Shown here one piece after another: positions 11,873 through 25,800 of a stretch of 64,000 nucleotides of DNA. Made by a program: the position numbers and the translations under genes. Position 1 is the stretch's first letter. The number at the start of each line of letters is the position of its first letter. The stretch lies in contig JAUCBJ010005383.1 of NCBI GenBank assembly GCA_032718475.1, positions 1 through 64,000 on the forward strand. Reading direction: 5' to 3'. The DNA is from Nemertoderma westbladi (taxonomy: Eukaryota > Xenacoelomorpha > Nemertodermatida > Nemertodermatidae). The notes below the pieces were generated by a model, which did not search any database, had not been told where the DNA came from, and worked only from the letters and a program-made list of their open reading frames with translations.

Positions 11873-12890
11873 TTGTGACGCTCGGTGGAGCCCTCTAGTA
11901 GTGCCTGTAGATTTCTATTTACCTCCAACACCAGGTGGGAATCCGCCTGAACACCTCGCTGCTAACCTCTCGTGTGTGGCTGACACTGGGGAACAGGTGA
12001 CTCAGGTTACTACCGCAATGGGACTTTCCCCCAGGGTCTGCATTCCGCGACCCAGAATACCCCCTAACTGGCCCATGTGAAGAATACCAGACTTTCTGCC
12101 GTTATATTTCACTTTGCAGTTACCCCCATGTGAAGAATACCAGACTTTCTGCCGTTATATTTCACTTTGCAGTTACCCCCATGTGAAGAATACCAGACTT
12201 TCTGCCGTTATATTTCACTTTGCAGTTACCCCCATGTGAAGAATACCAGACTTTCTGCAGTTATATTTCACTTTGCAGTTACCCCCATGTGAAGAATACC
12301 AGACTTTCTGCCGTTATATTTCACTTTGCAGTTACCCCCATGTGAAGAATACCAGACTTTCTGCCGTTATATTTCACTTTGCAGTTACCCCCATGTGAAG
12401 AATACCAGACTTTCTGCCGTTATATTTCACTTTGCAGTTACCCCCATGTGAAGAATACCAGACTTTCTGCCGTTATATTTCACTTTGCAGTTACCCCCAT
12501 GTGAAGAATACCAGACTTTCTGCCGTTATATTTCACTTTGCAGTTACCCCCATGTGAAGAATACCAGACTTTCTGCCGTTATATTTCACTTTGCAGTTAC
12601 CCCCATGTGAAGAATACCAGACTTTCTGCCGTTATATTTCACTTTGCAGTTTACCCCATGTGAAGAATACCAGGTTTTCACCAAAACACAGGTTACAGAA
12701 GGGCTGAATCTAACCAAAACAATAAACGAACTAGTATATGTACAGGTTATAAGACAGAAATAAGAGCTATAAAACACTTAATAAAGATAAATTAAAAAAA
12801 ATATAAAATCTTCATATATAAAATTCCAATAAAAAGTCGACCGAAAAGTGAAATCCTGGTATTCTTCACATATGGGCCCAATAGGCCTAT
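11873..12890. mobile_element. Non-autonomous inverted-repeat element, copy 1
   Basis: The left 200 bp (from CGGTGGAGCCCTCTAGTAG) and right 220 bp (from GGTTTTCACC to CTGGTATTCTTCACAT) match 61444-61920 almost base for base. The word CCCATGTGAAGAATACCAG at the inner left is the reverse complement of the right end, so the element carries terminal inverted units. Between the ends copy 1 has an expanded 53-bp array where copy 2 has about one unit. There is no coding capacity. Confidence 0.75.
12073..12670. repeat. 53-bp minisatellite, about 11 copies
   Basis: Near-identical 53-bp units: CCCATGTGAAGAATACCAG, then ACTTTCTGCCGTTATATTTC, then ACTTTGCAGTTAC. One unit has CAG for CCG near 12258. The unit is the terminal repeat unit of the surrounding element, so the array is a tandem expansion of a transposon end. 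Confidence 0.95.
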
Positions 12891-13845
12891 CTAATCTACA
12901 TCTGATTGTTGTATTGTTATTGTTACATGGGCGTCCTAACTGGTGCAAACGGGAATAAGATATCATGTGACAGTTGAATAGATCTGCATATCGTCACTAC
13001 AGGGGGGAGAACACACAGAGAAACTGTATATCTATGTGTCCCGATATAAAATTTAATACAGATTTTGTTGTCATTAAAAGGAAAAATATTAAGGGGAACA
13101 CATTTTTTGGTTTAAATCCGTTCGAGTTGAACTCGAACTAACTCGAACTCAAAGGTACTTGCAATGAAAATTGAGGAAGCACGTCAACGGCTGTTGAACC
13201 AGCGCTATGCACGTGTTTCCGTCTTTCAGGCTTCATCACCAGGCTAACCATTTAACTTCACATGCCGCGCGAAGGCTCCACTTTGAGTACATATAAAGGG
13301 CTTCCACAATATGAGTGCAGCATATCAATCAATAATATAGTGCGATGGTATAATGTATAAATTAGCGGCTTATTAAACACGTAGTAATACGCAACGCATC
13401 ATTATTAAATAAGGAATACTGAGATACACATACTGTAGAATATTGCTTGAGTTAATATACGGAAGTAATAACCTGAAGGGAATAAAACTGAATAATCACT
13501 GATGCCGTTCCAGAAGCAAATTAACCTGTATAATTACCGAGGCCGCACGCCGATGTTATTATGCTAGGTTAATTTAATGAAGGTTAAGACAGAAGTTATT
13601 ATTACAGTTTTATTAGTTTCAGGTTATTATTTCCGTATATTTCAGTAATTCTAGATCATTCTAGTAGAACTAGAAGAAAAACGAAGAAAAACTTTTTCTT
13701 CCAAAGAAAAACAACTATATTTACTTTATTTGATTGAAGCATATATTATAGTATTATATAAAGTATTTTCAGTTTTATTATAAAGGATAGGTGAACGAAT
13801 CTTATAATGATCAATTTGATGTATTACCACCGGGTGGGCCAATGA
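12891..13845. other. Gene-free interval
   Basis: AT-rich, with short open frames only. An ACATATAAAG word at about 13290 resembles a TATA box, but no transcript can be supported downstream, since the 39-bp array begins at 13846. Confidence 0.45.
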
Positions 13846-16800
13846 GGATAAAGACACCAACAGATAAACACTGTCGTACTTCGAGGATAACGGCACCAAC
13901 AGATAAACACTGTCGTACTTCGAGGATAAAGGCACCAACAGATAAATACTGTCGTACTTCGAGAATAAAGGCACCAACAGATAAACACTGTCGTACTTCG
14001 AGGATAAAGGCAACAACAGATAAACACTGTCGTACTTCGAGGATAAAGGCACCAACAGATAAACACTGTCGTACTTCGAGGATAAAGGCACCAACAGATA
14101 AACACTGTCGTACTTCGAGGATAAAGGCACCAACAGATAAACACTGTCGTACTTCGAGGATAACGGCACCAACAGATAAACACTGTCGCACTTCGAGAAT
14201 AACGGCACCAACAGATAAACACTGTCGTACTTCGAGGATAACGGCACCAACAGATAAACACTGTCATACTTCGAGGATAACGGCACCAACAGATAAACAC
14301 TGTCGCACTTCGAGAATAACGGCACCAACAGATAAACACTGTCGTACTTCGAGGATAACGGCACCAACAGATAAACACTGTCGTACTTCGAGGATAACGG
14401 CACCAACAGATAAACACTGTCGCACTTCGAGAATAACGGCACCAACAGATAAACACTGTCGTACTTCGAGGATAACGGCACCAACAGATAAACACTGTCG
14501 TACTTCGAGGATAACGGCACCAACAGATAAACACTGTCGCACTTCGAGGATAAAGGCACCAACAGATAAACACTGTCGTACTTTACTTCAAGGATAACGG
14601 CACCAACAGATAAACACTGTCGTACTTCAAGGATAACGGCACCAGCAGATAAACACTGTCGTACTTCGAGGATAACGGCACCAACAGATAAACACTGTCG
14701 TACTTCAAGGATAACGGCACCAACAGATAAACACTGTCGTACTTCGAGGATAACGGCACCAACAGATAAACACTGTCGCACTTCGAGGATAACGGCACCA
14801 ACAGATAAACACTGTCGCACTTCGAGGATAACGGCACCAACAGATAAACACTGTCGTACTTCGAGGATAACGGCACCAACAGATAAACACTGTCGTACTT
14901 CAAGGATAACGGCACCAACAGATAAACCCTGTCGCACTTCGAGGATAACGGCACCAACAGATAAACACTGTCGCACTTCGAGAATAACGGCACCAACAGA
15001 TAAACACTGTCGTACTTCGAGGATAACGGCACCAACAGATAAACACTGTCGTACTTCGAGGATAACGGCACCAACAGATAAACACTGTCGTACTTCGAGA
15101 ATGACGGCACCAACAGATAAACACTGTCGCATTTCAAGAATAACGGCACCAACAGATAAACACTGTCGCACTTCGAGAATAACGGCACCAACAGATAAAC
15201 ACTGTCGCACTTCGAGAATAACGGCACCAACAGATAAACACTGTCGCACTTCGAGAATAACGGCACCAACAGATAAACACTGTCGTACTTCGAGGATAAC
15301 GGCACCAACAGATAAACACTGTCGTACTTCGAGGATAACGGCACCAACAGATAAACACTGTCGCACTTCGAGAATAACGGCACCAACAGATAAACACTGT
15401 CACACTTCGAGAATAACGGCACCAACAGATAAACACTGTCGTACTTCGAGGATAACGGCACCAACAGATAAACACTGTCGCACTTCGAGAATAACGGCAC
15501 CAACAGATAAACACTGTCGTACTTTACTTCGAGGATAACGGCACCAACAGATAAACACTGTCATACTTCGAGGATAACAGCACCAACAGATAAACACTGT
15601 CGCACTTCGAGGATAACGGCACCAACAGATAAACACTGTCGCACTTCGAGAATAACGGCACCAACAGATAAACACTGTCGTACTTCGAGGATAACGGCAC
15701 CAACAGATAAACACTGTCATACTTCGAGGATAACGGCACCAACAGATAAACACTGTCGCACTTCGAGAATAACGGCACCAACAGATAAACACTGTCGTAC
15801 TTCGAGGATAACGGCACCAACAGATAAACACTGTCGTACTTCGAGGATAACGGCACCAACAGATAAACACTGTCGCACTTCGAGAATAATGGCACCAACA
15901 GATAAACACTGTCGTACTTCGAGGATAACGGCACCAACAGATAAACACTGTCGTACTTCGAGGATAACGGCACCAACAGATAAACACTGTCGCACTTCGA
16001 GGATAAAGGCACCAACAGATAAACACTGTCGTACTTTACTTCGAGGATAACGGCACCAACAGATAAACACTGTCGTACTTCAAGGATAACGGCACCAGCA
16101 GATAAACACTGTCGTACTTCGAGGATAACGGCACCAACAGATAAACACTGTCGTACTTCAAGGATAACGGCACCAACAGATAAACACTGTCGTACTTCGA
16201 GGATAACGGCACCAACAGATAAACACTGTCGCACTTCGAGGATAACGGCACCAACAGATAAACACTGTCGCACTTCGAGGATAACGGCACCAACAGATAA
16301 ACACTGTCGTACTTCGAGGATAACGGCACCAACAGATAAACACTGTCGTACTTCGAGGATAACGGCACCAACAGATAAACCCTGTCGCACTTCGAGGATA
16401 ACGGCACCAACAGATAAACACTGTCGCACTTCGAGAATAACGGCACCAACAGATAAACACTGTCGTACTTCGAGGATAACGGCACCAACAGATAAACACT
16501 GTCGTACTTCGAGGATAACGGCACCAACAGATAAACACTGTCGTACTTCGAGAATGACGGCACCAACAGATAAACACTGTCGCATTTCAAGAATAACGGC
16601 ACCAACAGATAAACACTGTCGCACTTCGAGAATAACGGCACCAACAGATAAGCACTGTCGCACTTCGAGAATAATGGCACCAACAGATAAACACTGTCGC
16701 ACTTCGAGAATAACGGCACCAACAGATAAACACTGTCGTACTTCGAGGATAACGGCACCAACAGATAAACACTGTCGTACTTCGAGGATAACGGCACCAA

Positions 16801-19800
16801 CAGATAAACACTGTCGCACTTCGAGAATAACGGCACCAACAGATAAACACCGTCACACTTCGAGAATAACGGCACCAACAGATAAACACTGTCGTACTTC
16901 GAGGATAACGGCACCAACAGATAAACACTGTCGCACTTCGAGAATAACGGCACCAACAGATAAACACTGTCGTACTTTACTTCGAGGATAACGGCACCAA
17001 CAGATAAACACTGTCATACTTCGAGGATAACGGCACCAACAGATAAACACTGTCGCACTTCGAGAATAATGGCACCAACAGATAAACACTGTCGCACTTC
17101 GAGAATAACGGCACCAACAGATAAACACTGTCGTACTTCGAGGATAACGGCACCAACAGATAAACACTGTCGTACTTCGAGGATAAAGGCACCAACAGAT
17201 AAATACTGTCGTACTTCGAGAATAAAGGCACCAACAGATAAACACTGTCGTACTTCGAGGATAAAGGCAACAACAGATAAACACTGTCGTACTTCGAGGA
17301 TAAAGGCACCAACAGATAAACACTGTCGTACTTCGAGGATAAAGGCACCAACAGATAAACACTGTCGTACTTCGAGGATAAAGGCACCAACAGATAAACA
17401 CTGTCGTACTTCGAGGATAACGGCACCAACAGATAAACACTGTCGCACTTCGAGAATAACGGCACCAACAGATAAACACTGTCGCACTTCGAGAATAACG
17501 GCACCAACAGATAAACACTGTCGTACTTTACTTCGAGGATAACGGCACCAACAGATAAACACTGTCATACTTCGAGGATAACAGCACCAACAGATAAACA
17601 CTGTCGCACTTCGAGGATAACGGCACCAACAGATAAACACTGTCGCACTTCGAGAATAACGGCACCAACAGATAAACACTGTCGTACTTCGAGGATAACG
17701 GCACCAACAGATAAACACTGTCATACTTCGAGGATAACGGCACCAACAGATAAACACTGTCGCACTTCGAGAATAACGGCACCAACAGATAAACACTGTC
17801 GCATTTCAAGAATAACGGCACCAACAGATAAACACTGTCGCACTTCGAGGATAACGGCACCAACAGATAAACACTGTCGCACTTCGAGAATAACGGCACC
17901 AACAGATAAACACTGTCGCACTTCGAGAATAACGGCACCAACAGATAAACACTGTCGTACTTCGAGGATAACGGCACCAACAGATAAACACTGTCGTACT
18001 TCGAGGATAACGGCACCAACAGATAAACACTGTCGCACTTCGAGAATAACGGCACCAACAGATAAACACTGTCACACTTCGAGAATAACGGCACCAACAG
18101 ATAAACACTGTCATACTTCGAGGATAACGGCACCAACAGATAAACACTGTCGCACTTCGAGAATAACGGCACCAACAGATAAACACTGTCGTACTTTACT
18201 TCGAGGATAACGGCACCAACAGATAAACACTGTCATACTTCGAGGATAACGGCACCAACAGATAAACACTGTCGCACTTCGAGGATAACGGCACCAACAG
18301 ATAAACACTGTCGCACTTCGAGAATAACGGCACCAACAGATAAACACTGTCGTACTTCGAGGATAACGGCACCAACAGATAAACACTGTCATACTTCGAG
18401 GATAACGGCACCAACAGATAAACACTGTCGCACTTCGAGAATAACGGCACCAACAGATAAACACTGTCGTACTTCGAGGATAACGGCACCAACAGATAAA
18501 CACTGTCGTACTTCGAGGATAACGGCACCAACAGATAAACACTGTCGCACTTCGAGAATAACGGCACCAACAGATAAACACTGTCGTACTTCGAGGATAA
18601 CGGCACCAACAGATAAACACTGTCGTACTTCGAGGATAACGGCACCAACAGATAAACACTGTCGCACTTCGAGGATAAAGGCACCAACAGATAAACACTG
18701 TCGTACTTTACTTCGAGGATAACGGCACCAACAGATAAACACTGTCGTACTTCAAGGATAACGGCGCCAGCAGATAAACACTGTCGTACTTCGAGGATAA
18801 CGGCACCAACAGATAAACACTGTCGTACTTCAAGGATAACGGCACCAACAGATAAACACTGTCGTACTTCGAGGATAACGGCACCAACAGATAAACACTG
18901 TCGCACTTCGAGGATAACGGCACCAACAGATAAACACTGTCGCACTTCGAGGATAACGGCACCAACAGATAAACACTGTCGTACTTCGAGGATAACGGCA
19001 CCAACAGATAAACACTGTCGTACTTCGAGGATAACGGCACCAACAGATAAACCCTGTCGCACTTCGAGGATAACGGCACCAACAGATAAACACTGTCGCA
19101 CTTCGAGAATAACGGCACCAACAGATAAACACTGTCGTACTTCGAGGATAATGGCACCAACAGATAAACACTGTCGTACTTCGAGGATAACGGCACCAAC
19201 AGATAAACACTGTCGTACTTCGAGAATGACGGCACCAACAGATAAACACTGTCGCATTTCAAGAATAACAGCACCAACAGATAAACACTGTCGCACTTCG
19301 AGAATAACGGCACCAACAGATAAACACTGTCGCACTTCGAGAATAACGGCACCAACAGATAAACACTGTCGCACTTCGAGAATAACGGCACCAACAGATA
19401 AACACTGTCGTACTTCGAGGATAACGGCACCAACAGATAAACACTGTCGTACTTCGAGGATAACGGCACCAACAGATAAACACTGTCGCACTTCGAGAAT
19501 AACGGCACCAACAGATAAACACTGTCACACTTCGAGAATAACGGCACCAACAGATAAACACTGTCGTACTTCGAGGATAACGGCACCAACAGATAAACAC
19601 TGTCGCACTTCGAGAATAACGGCACCAACAGATAAACACTGTCGTACTTTACTTCGAGGATAACGGCACCAACAGATAAACACTGTCATACTTCAAGGAT
19701 AACGGCACCAACAGATAAATACTGTCGCACTTCGAGAATAATGGCACCAACAGATAAACACTGTCGCACTTCGAGAATAACGGCACCAACAGATAAACAC

Positions 19801-22800
19801 TGTCGTACTTCGAGGATACCGGCACCAACAGATAAACACTGTCGTACTTCGAGGATAACGGCACCAACAGATAAACACTGTCGTACTTCGAGGATAACGG
19901 CATCAACAGATAAACACTGTCGTACTTCGAGGAAAAAGGCACCAACAGATAAACACTGTCGCACTTCGAGAATAACGGCACCAACAGATAAACACTGTCG
20001 TACTTCAAGGATAACGGCACCAACAGATAAACACTGTCGCACTTCGAGAATAACGGCACCAACAGATAAACACTGTCGTTCTTCGAGGATAACGGCACCA
20101 ACAGATAAACACTGTCGCACTTCGAGAATAACGGCACCAACAAATAAACACTGTCGTACTTCGAGGATAACGGCACCAACAGATAAACACTGTCGCACTT
20201 CGAGAATAACGGCACCAACAGATAAACACTGTCGTACTTCGAGGATAACGGCACCAACAGATAAACACTGTCGTACTTCGAGGATAAAGGCACCAACAGA
20301 TAAACACTGTCGTACTTCGAGGATAAAGGCACCAACAGATAAACACTGTCGTACTTCGAGGATAACGGCACCAACAGATAAACACTGTCGTACTTCGAGG
20401 ATAAAGGCACCAGCAGATAAACACTGTCGCACTTCGAGAATAACGGCACCAACAGATAAACACTGTCGTACTTCGAGGATAAAGGCACCAACAGATAAAC
20501 ACTGTCGTACTTCGAGGATAAAGGCACCAGCAGATAAACACTGTCGCACTTCAAGAATAACGGCACCAACAGATAAACACTGTCGTACTTCGAGGATAAA
20601 GGCACCAACAGATAAACACTGTCGTACTTCGAGGATAACGGCACCAACAGATAAATACTGTCGTACTTCGAGAATAAAGGCACCAACAGGTAAACACTGT
20701 CGTACTTCGAGGATAAAGGAACCAACAGATAAACACTGTCGTACTTCGAGATAAAGGCACCAACAGATAAACACTGTCGTACTTCGAGGATAAAGGCACC
20801 AACAGATAAACACTGTCGCACTTCGAGAATAACGGCACCAACAGATAAACACTGTCGTACTTCGAGGATAACGGCACCAACAGATAAACACTGTCGTACT
20901 TCGAGGATAAAGGCACCAACAGATAAACACTGTCGCACTTCGAGAATAACGGCACCAACAGATAAACACTGTCGTACTTCGAGGATAACGGCACCAACAG
21001 ATAAACACTGTTGTACTTCGAGGATAACGGCACCAACAGATAAACACTGTTGTACTTCGAGGATAACGGCACCAACAGATAAACACTGTCGCACTTCGAG
21101 AATAACGGCACCAACAGATAAACACTGTCATACTTCGAGGATAACGGCACCAACAGATAAACACTGTCGTACTTCGAGGATAACGGCACCAACAGATAAA
21201 CACTGTCGCACTTCGAGAGTAACGGCACCAACAGATAAACACTGTCGCACTTCGAGAATAATGGCACCAACAGATAAACACTGTCGTACTTCGAGGATAA
21301 CGGCACCAACAGATAAACACTGTCGTACTTCGAGGATAATGGCACCAACAGATAAACACTGTCGCACTTCGAGAATAAAGGCACCAACAGATAAACACTG
21401 TCGTACTTCGAGGATAACGGCACCAACAGATAAACACTGTCGTACTTCGAGGATAAAGGCACCAACAGATAAACACTGTCGTACTTCGAGGATAACGGCA
21501 CCAACAGATAAACACTGTCGTACTTCGAGGATAACGGCACCAACAGATAAACACTGTCGCACTTCGAGAATAACGGCACCAACAGATAAACACTGTCGTA
21601 CTTCGAGGATAACGGCAGCAACAGATAAACACTGTCGCACTTCGAGAATAATGGCACCAACAGATAAACACTGTCATACTTTACTTCGAGGATAACGGCA
21701 CCAACAGATAAACACTGTCGTACTTTGAGGATAACGGCACCAACAGATAAACACTGTCGCACTTCGAGAATAACGGCACCAACAGATAAACACTGTCGCA
21801 CTTCGAGAATAACGGCGCCAACAGATAAACACTGTCGTACTTCGAGGATAACGGCACCAACAGATAAACACTGTCGTACTTCGAGGATAACGGCACCAAC
21901 AGATAAACACTGTCGTACTTCGAGAATGACGGCACCAACAGATAAACACTGTCGCACTTCGAGAATAACGGCACCAACAGATAAACACTGTCGCCCTTCG
22001 AGAATAATGGCACCAACAGATAAACACTGTCGTACTTCGAGGATAAAGGCACCAACAGATAAACACTGTCGTACTTCGAGGATAAAGGCACCAACAGATA
22101 AACACTGTCGTACTTCGAGGATAACGGCACCAACAGATAAACACTGTCGCACTTCGAGAATAAAGGCACCAACAGATAAACTCTGTCGTACTTCGAGGAT
22201 AACGGCACCAACAGATAAACACTGTCGTACTTCGAGGATAATGGCACCAACAGATAAACACTGTCGTACTTCGAGGATAACGGCACCAACAGATAAACAC
22301 TGTCGTACTTCGAGTATAACGGCACCAACAGATAAACACTGTCGTACTTCGAGGATAACGGCACCAACAGATAAACACTGTCGTACTTCGAGGATAACAG
22401 CACCAACAGATAAACACTGTCGTACTTCGAGGATAAAGGCACCAACAGATAAACACTGTCGTACTTCAAGGATAAAGGCACCAACAGATAAACACTGTCG
22501 TACTTCGAGGATAAGGGCACCAACAGATAAACACTGTCGTACTTCGAGGATAAAGGCACCAACAGATAAACACTGTCGCACTTCGAGAATAACCGCACCA
22601 ACAGATAAACACTGTCGTACTTCGAGGATAACGGCACCAACAGATAAACACAATCGTACTTCGAGAATAAAGGCACCAACAGATAAACACTGTCGTACTT
22701 CGAGGATAACGGCACAAACACTGTCGTACTTCGAGGATAACGGCACCAACAGATAAACACTGTCATACTTCGAGAATAACGGCACCAACAGATAAACACT

Positions 22801-25800
22801 GTCGTACTTCGAGGATAACGGCACCAACAGATAAACACTATCGTACTTCGAGAATAAAGGCACCAACAGATAAACACTGTCGCACTTCGAGAATAACGGC
22901 ACCAACAGATAAACACTGTCGCCCTTCGAGAATAATGGCACCAACAGATAAACACTGTCGTACTTCGAGGATAAAGGCACCAACAGATAAACACTGTCGT
23001 ACTTCGAGGATAAAGGCACCAACAGATAAACACTGTCGTACTTCGAGGATAACGGCACCAACAGATAAACACTGTCGCACTTCGAGAATAAAGGCACCAA
23101 CAGATAAACACTGTCGTACTTCGAGGATAACGGCACCAACAGATAAACACTGTCGTACTTCGAGGATAATGGCACCAACAGATAAACACTGTCGTACTTC
23201 GAGGATAACGGCACCAACAGATAAACACTGTCGTACTTCGAGGATAACGGCACCAACAGATAAACACTGTCGTACTTCGAGGATAACGGCACCAACAGAT
23301 AAACACTGTCGTACTTCGAGGATAACGGCACCAACAGATAAACACTGTCGTACTTCGAGGATAAAGGCACCAACAGATAAACACTGTCGTACTTCGAGGA
23401 TAAAGGCACCAACAGATAAACACTGTCGTACTTCGAGGATAAGGGCACCAACAGATAAACACTGTCGTACTTCGAGGATAAAGGCACCAACAGATAAACA
23501 CTGTCGTACTTCGAGGATAAAGGCACCAACAGATAAACACTGTCGTACTTCGAGGATAAAGGCACCAACAGATAAACACTGTCGTACTTCGAGGATAACA
23601 GCACCAACAGATAAACACTGTCATACTTCGAGGATAACGGCACCAACAGATAAACACTGTCGCACTTCGAGAATAACGGCACCAACAGATAAACACTGTC
23701 GTACTTCGAGGATAACGGCAGCAACAGATAAACACTGTCGCACTTCGAGAATAATGGCACCAACAGATAAACACTGTCATACTTTACTTCGAGGATAACG
23801 GCACCAACAGATAAACACTGTCGTACATTGAGGATAACGGCACCAACAGATAAACACTGTCGCACTTCGAGAATAACGGCACCAACAGATAAACACTGTC
23901 GCACTTCGAGAATAACGGCGCCAACAGATAAACACTGTCGTACTTCGAGGATAACGGCACCAACAGATAAACACTGTCGTACTTCGAGGATAACGGCACC
24001 AACAGATAAACACTGTCGTACTTCGAGAATGACGGCACCAACAGATAAACACTGTCACACTTCGAGAATAACGGCACCAACAGATAAACACTGTCGCCCT
24101 TCGAGAATAATGGCACCAACAGATAAACACTGTCGTACTTCGAGGATAAAGGCACCAACAGATAAACACTGTCGTACTTCGAGGATAATGGCACCAACAG
24201 ATAAACACTGTCGTACTTCGAGGATAACGGCACCAACAGATAAACACTGTCGTACTTCGAGTATAACGGCACCAACAGATAAACACTGTCGTACTTTGAG
24301 GATAACGGCACCAACAGATAAACACTGTCGTACTTCGAGGATAACGGCACCAACAGATAAACACTGTCGTACTTCGAGGATAAAGGCACCAACAGATAAA
24401 CACTGTCGTACTTCGAGGATAAAGGCACCAACAGATAAACACTGTCGTACTTCGAGGATAAGGGCACCAACAGATAAACACTGTCGTACTTCGAGGATAA
24501 AGGCACCAACAGATAAACACTGTCGCACTTCGAGAATAACGGCACCAACAGATAAACACTGTCGTACTTCGAGGATAACGGCACCAACAGATAAACACTA
24601 TCGTACTTCGAGAATAAAGGCACCAACAGATAAACACTGTCGTACTTCGAGGATAACGGCACAAACACTGTCGTACTTCGAGGATAACGGCACCAACAGA
24701 TAAACACTGTCATACTTCGAGAATAACGGCACCAACAGATAAACACTGTCGTACTTCGAGGATAACGGCACCAACAGATAAACACTATCGTACTTCGAGA
24801 ATAAAGGCACCAACAGATAAACACTGTCGTACTTCGAGGATAACGGCACCAACAGATAAACACTGTCGTACTTCGAGGATAACGGCACCAACAGATAAAC
24901 ACTATCGTACTTCGAGAATAAAGGCACCAACAGATGAACACTGTCGTACTTCGAGGATGACGGCACCAACAGATAAACACTGTCGTACTTCGAGGATAAC
25001 GGCACCAACAGATAAACACTGTCATACTTCGAGAATAACGGCACCAACAGATAAACACTGTCGTACTTCGAGGATAACGGCACCAACAGATAAACACTAT
25101 CGTACTTCGAGAATAAAGGCACCAACAGATAAACACTGTCGTACTTCGAGGATAACGGCACCAACAGATAATCACTGTCGTACTTCGAGGATAAAGGCAC
25201 CAACAGATAAACACTGTCGTACTTTGAGGATAACGGCACCAACAGATAAACACTGTCGTACTTCGAGGATAAAGGCACCAACAGATAAACACTGTCGTAC
25301 TTCGAGGATAAAGGCACCAACAGATAAACACTGTCGTACTTCGAGGATAAAGGCACCAACAGATAAACACTGTCGTACTTCGAGGATAATGGCACCAACA
25401 GATAAACACTGTCGTACTTCGAGGATAACGGCACCAACAGATAAACACTGTCGTACTTCGAGGATAACGGCACCAACAGATAAACACTGTCGTACTTCAA
25501 GGATAACGGCACCAACAGATAAACACTGTCATACTTCGAGGATAACGGCACCAACAGATAAACACTGTCGTACTTCGAGGATAAAGGCACCAACAGATAA
25601 ACACTGTCGTACTTCGAGGATAACGGCACCAACAGATAAACACTGTCGAACTTCGAGGATAAAGGCACCAACAGATAAACACTGTCGTACTTCGAGGATA
25701 AAGGCACCAACAGATAAACACTGTCGTACTTCGAGGATAATGGCACCAACAGATAAACACTGTCGTACTTCGAGGATAACGGCACCAACAGATAAACACT

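Noticed and set aside
13280-13330. TATA-box promoter (ACATATAAAGGG)
   Set aside because: No transcript or coding sequence can be supported downstream; the satellite array follows.
20551-23904. Minus-strand open frame of 1117 codons (and dozens like it across 13.8-29.5 kb)
   Set aside because: The 39-bp unit is 13 codons without stops in several frames on both strands, so long frames are expected; there is no start context, no unique sequence and no splice structure.
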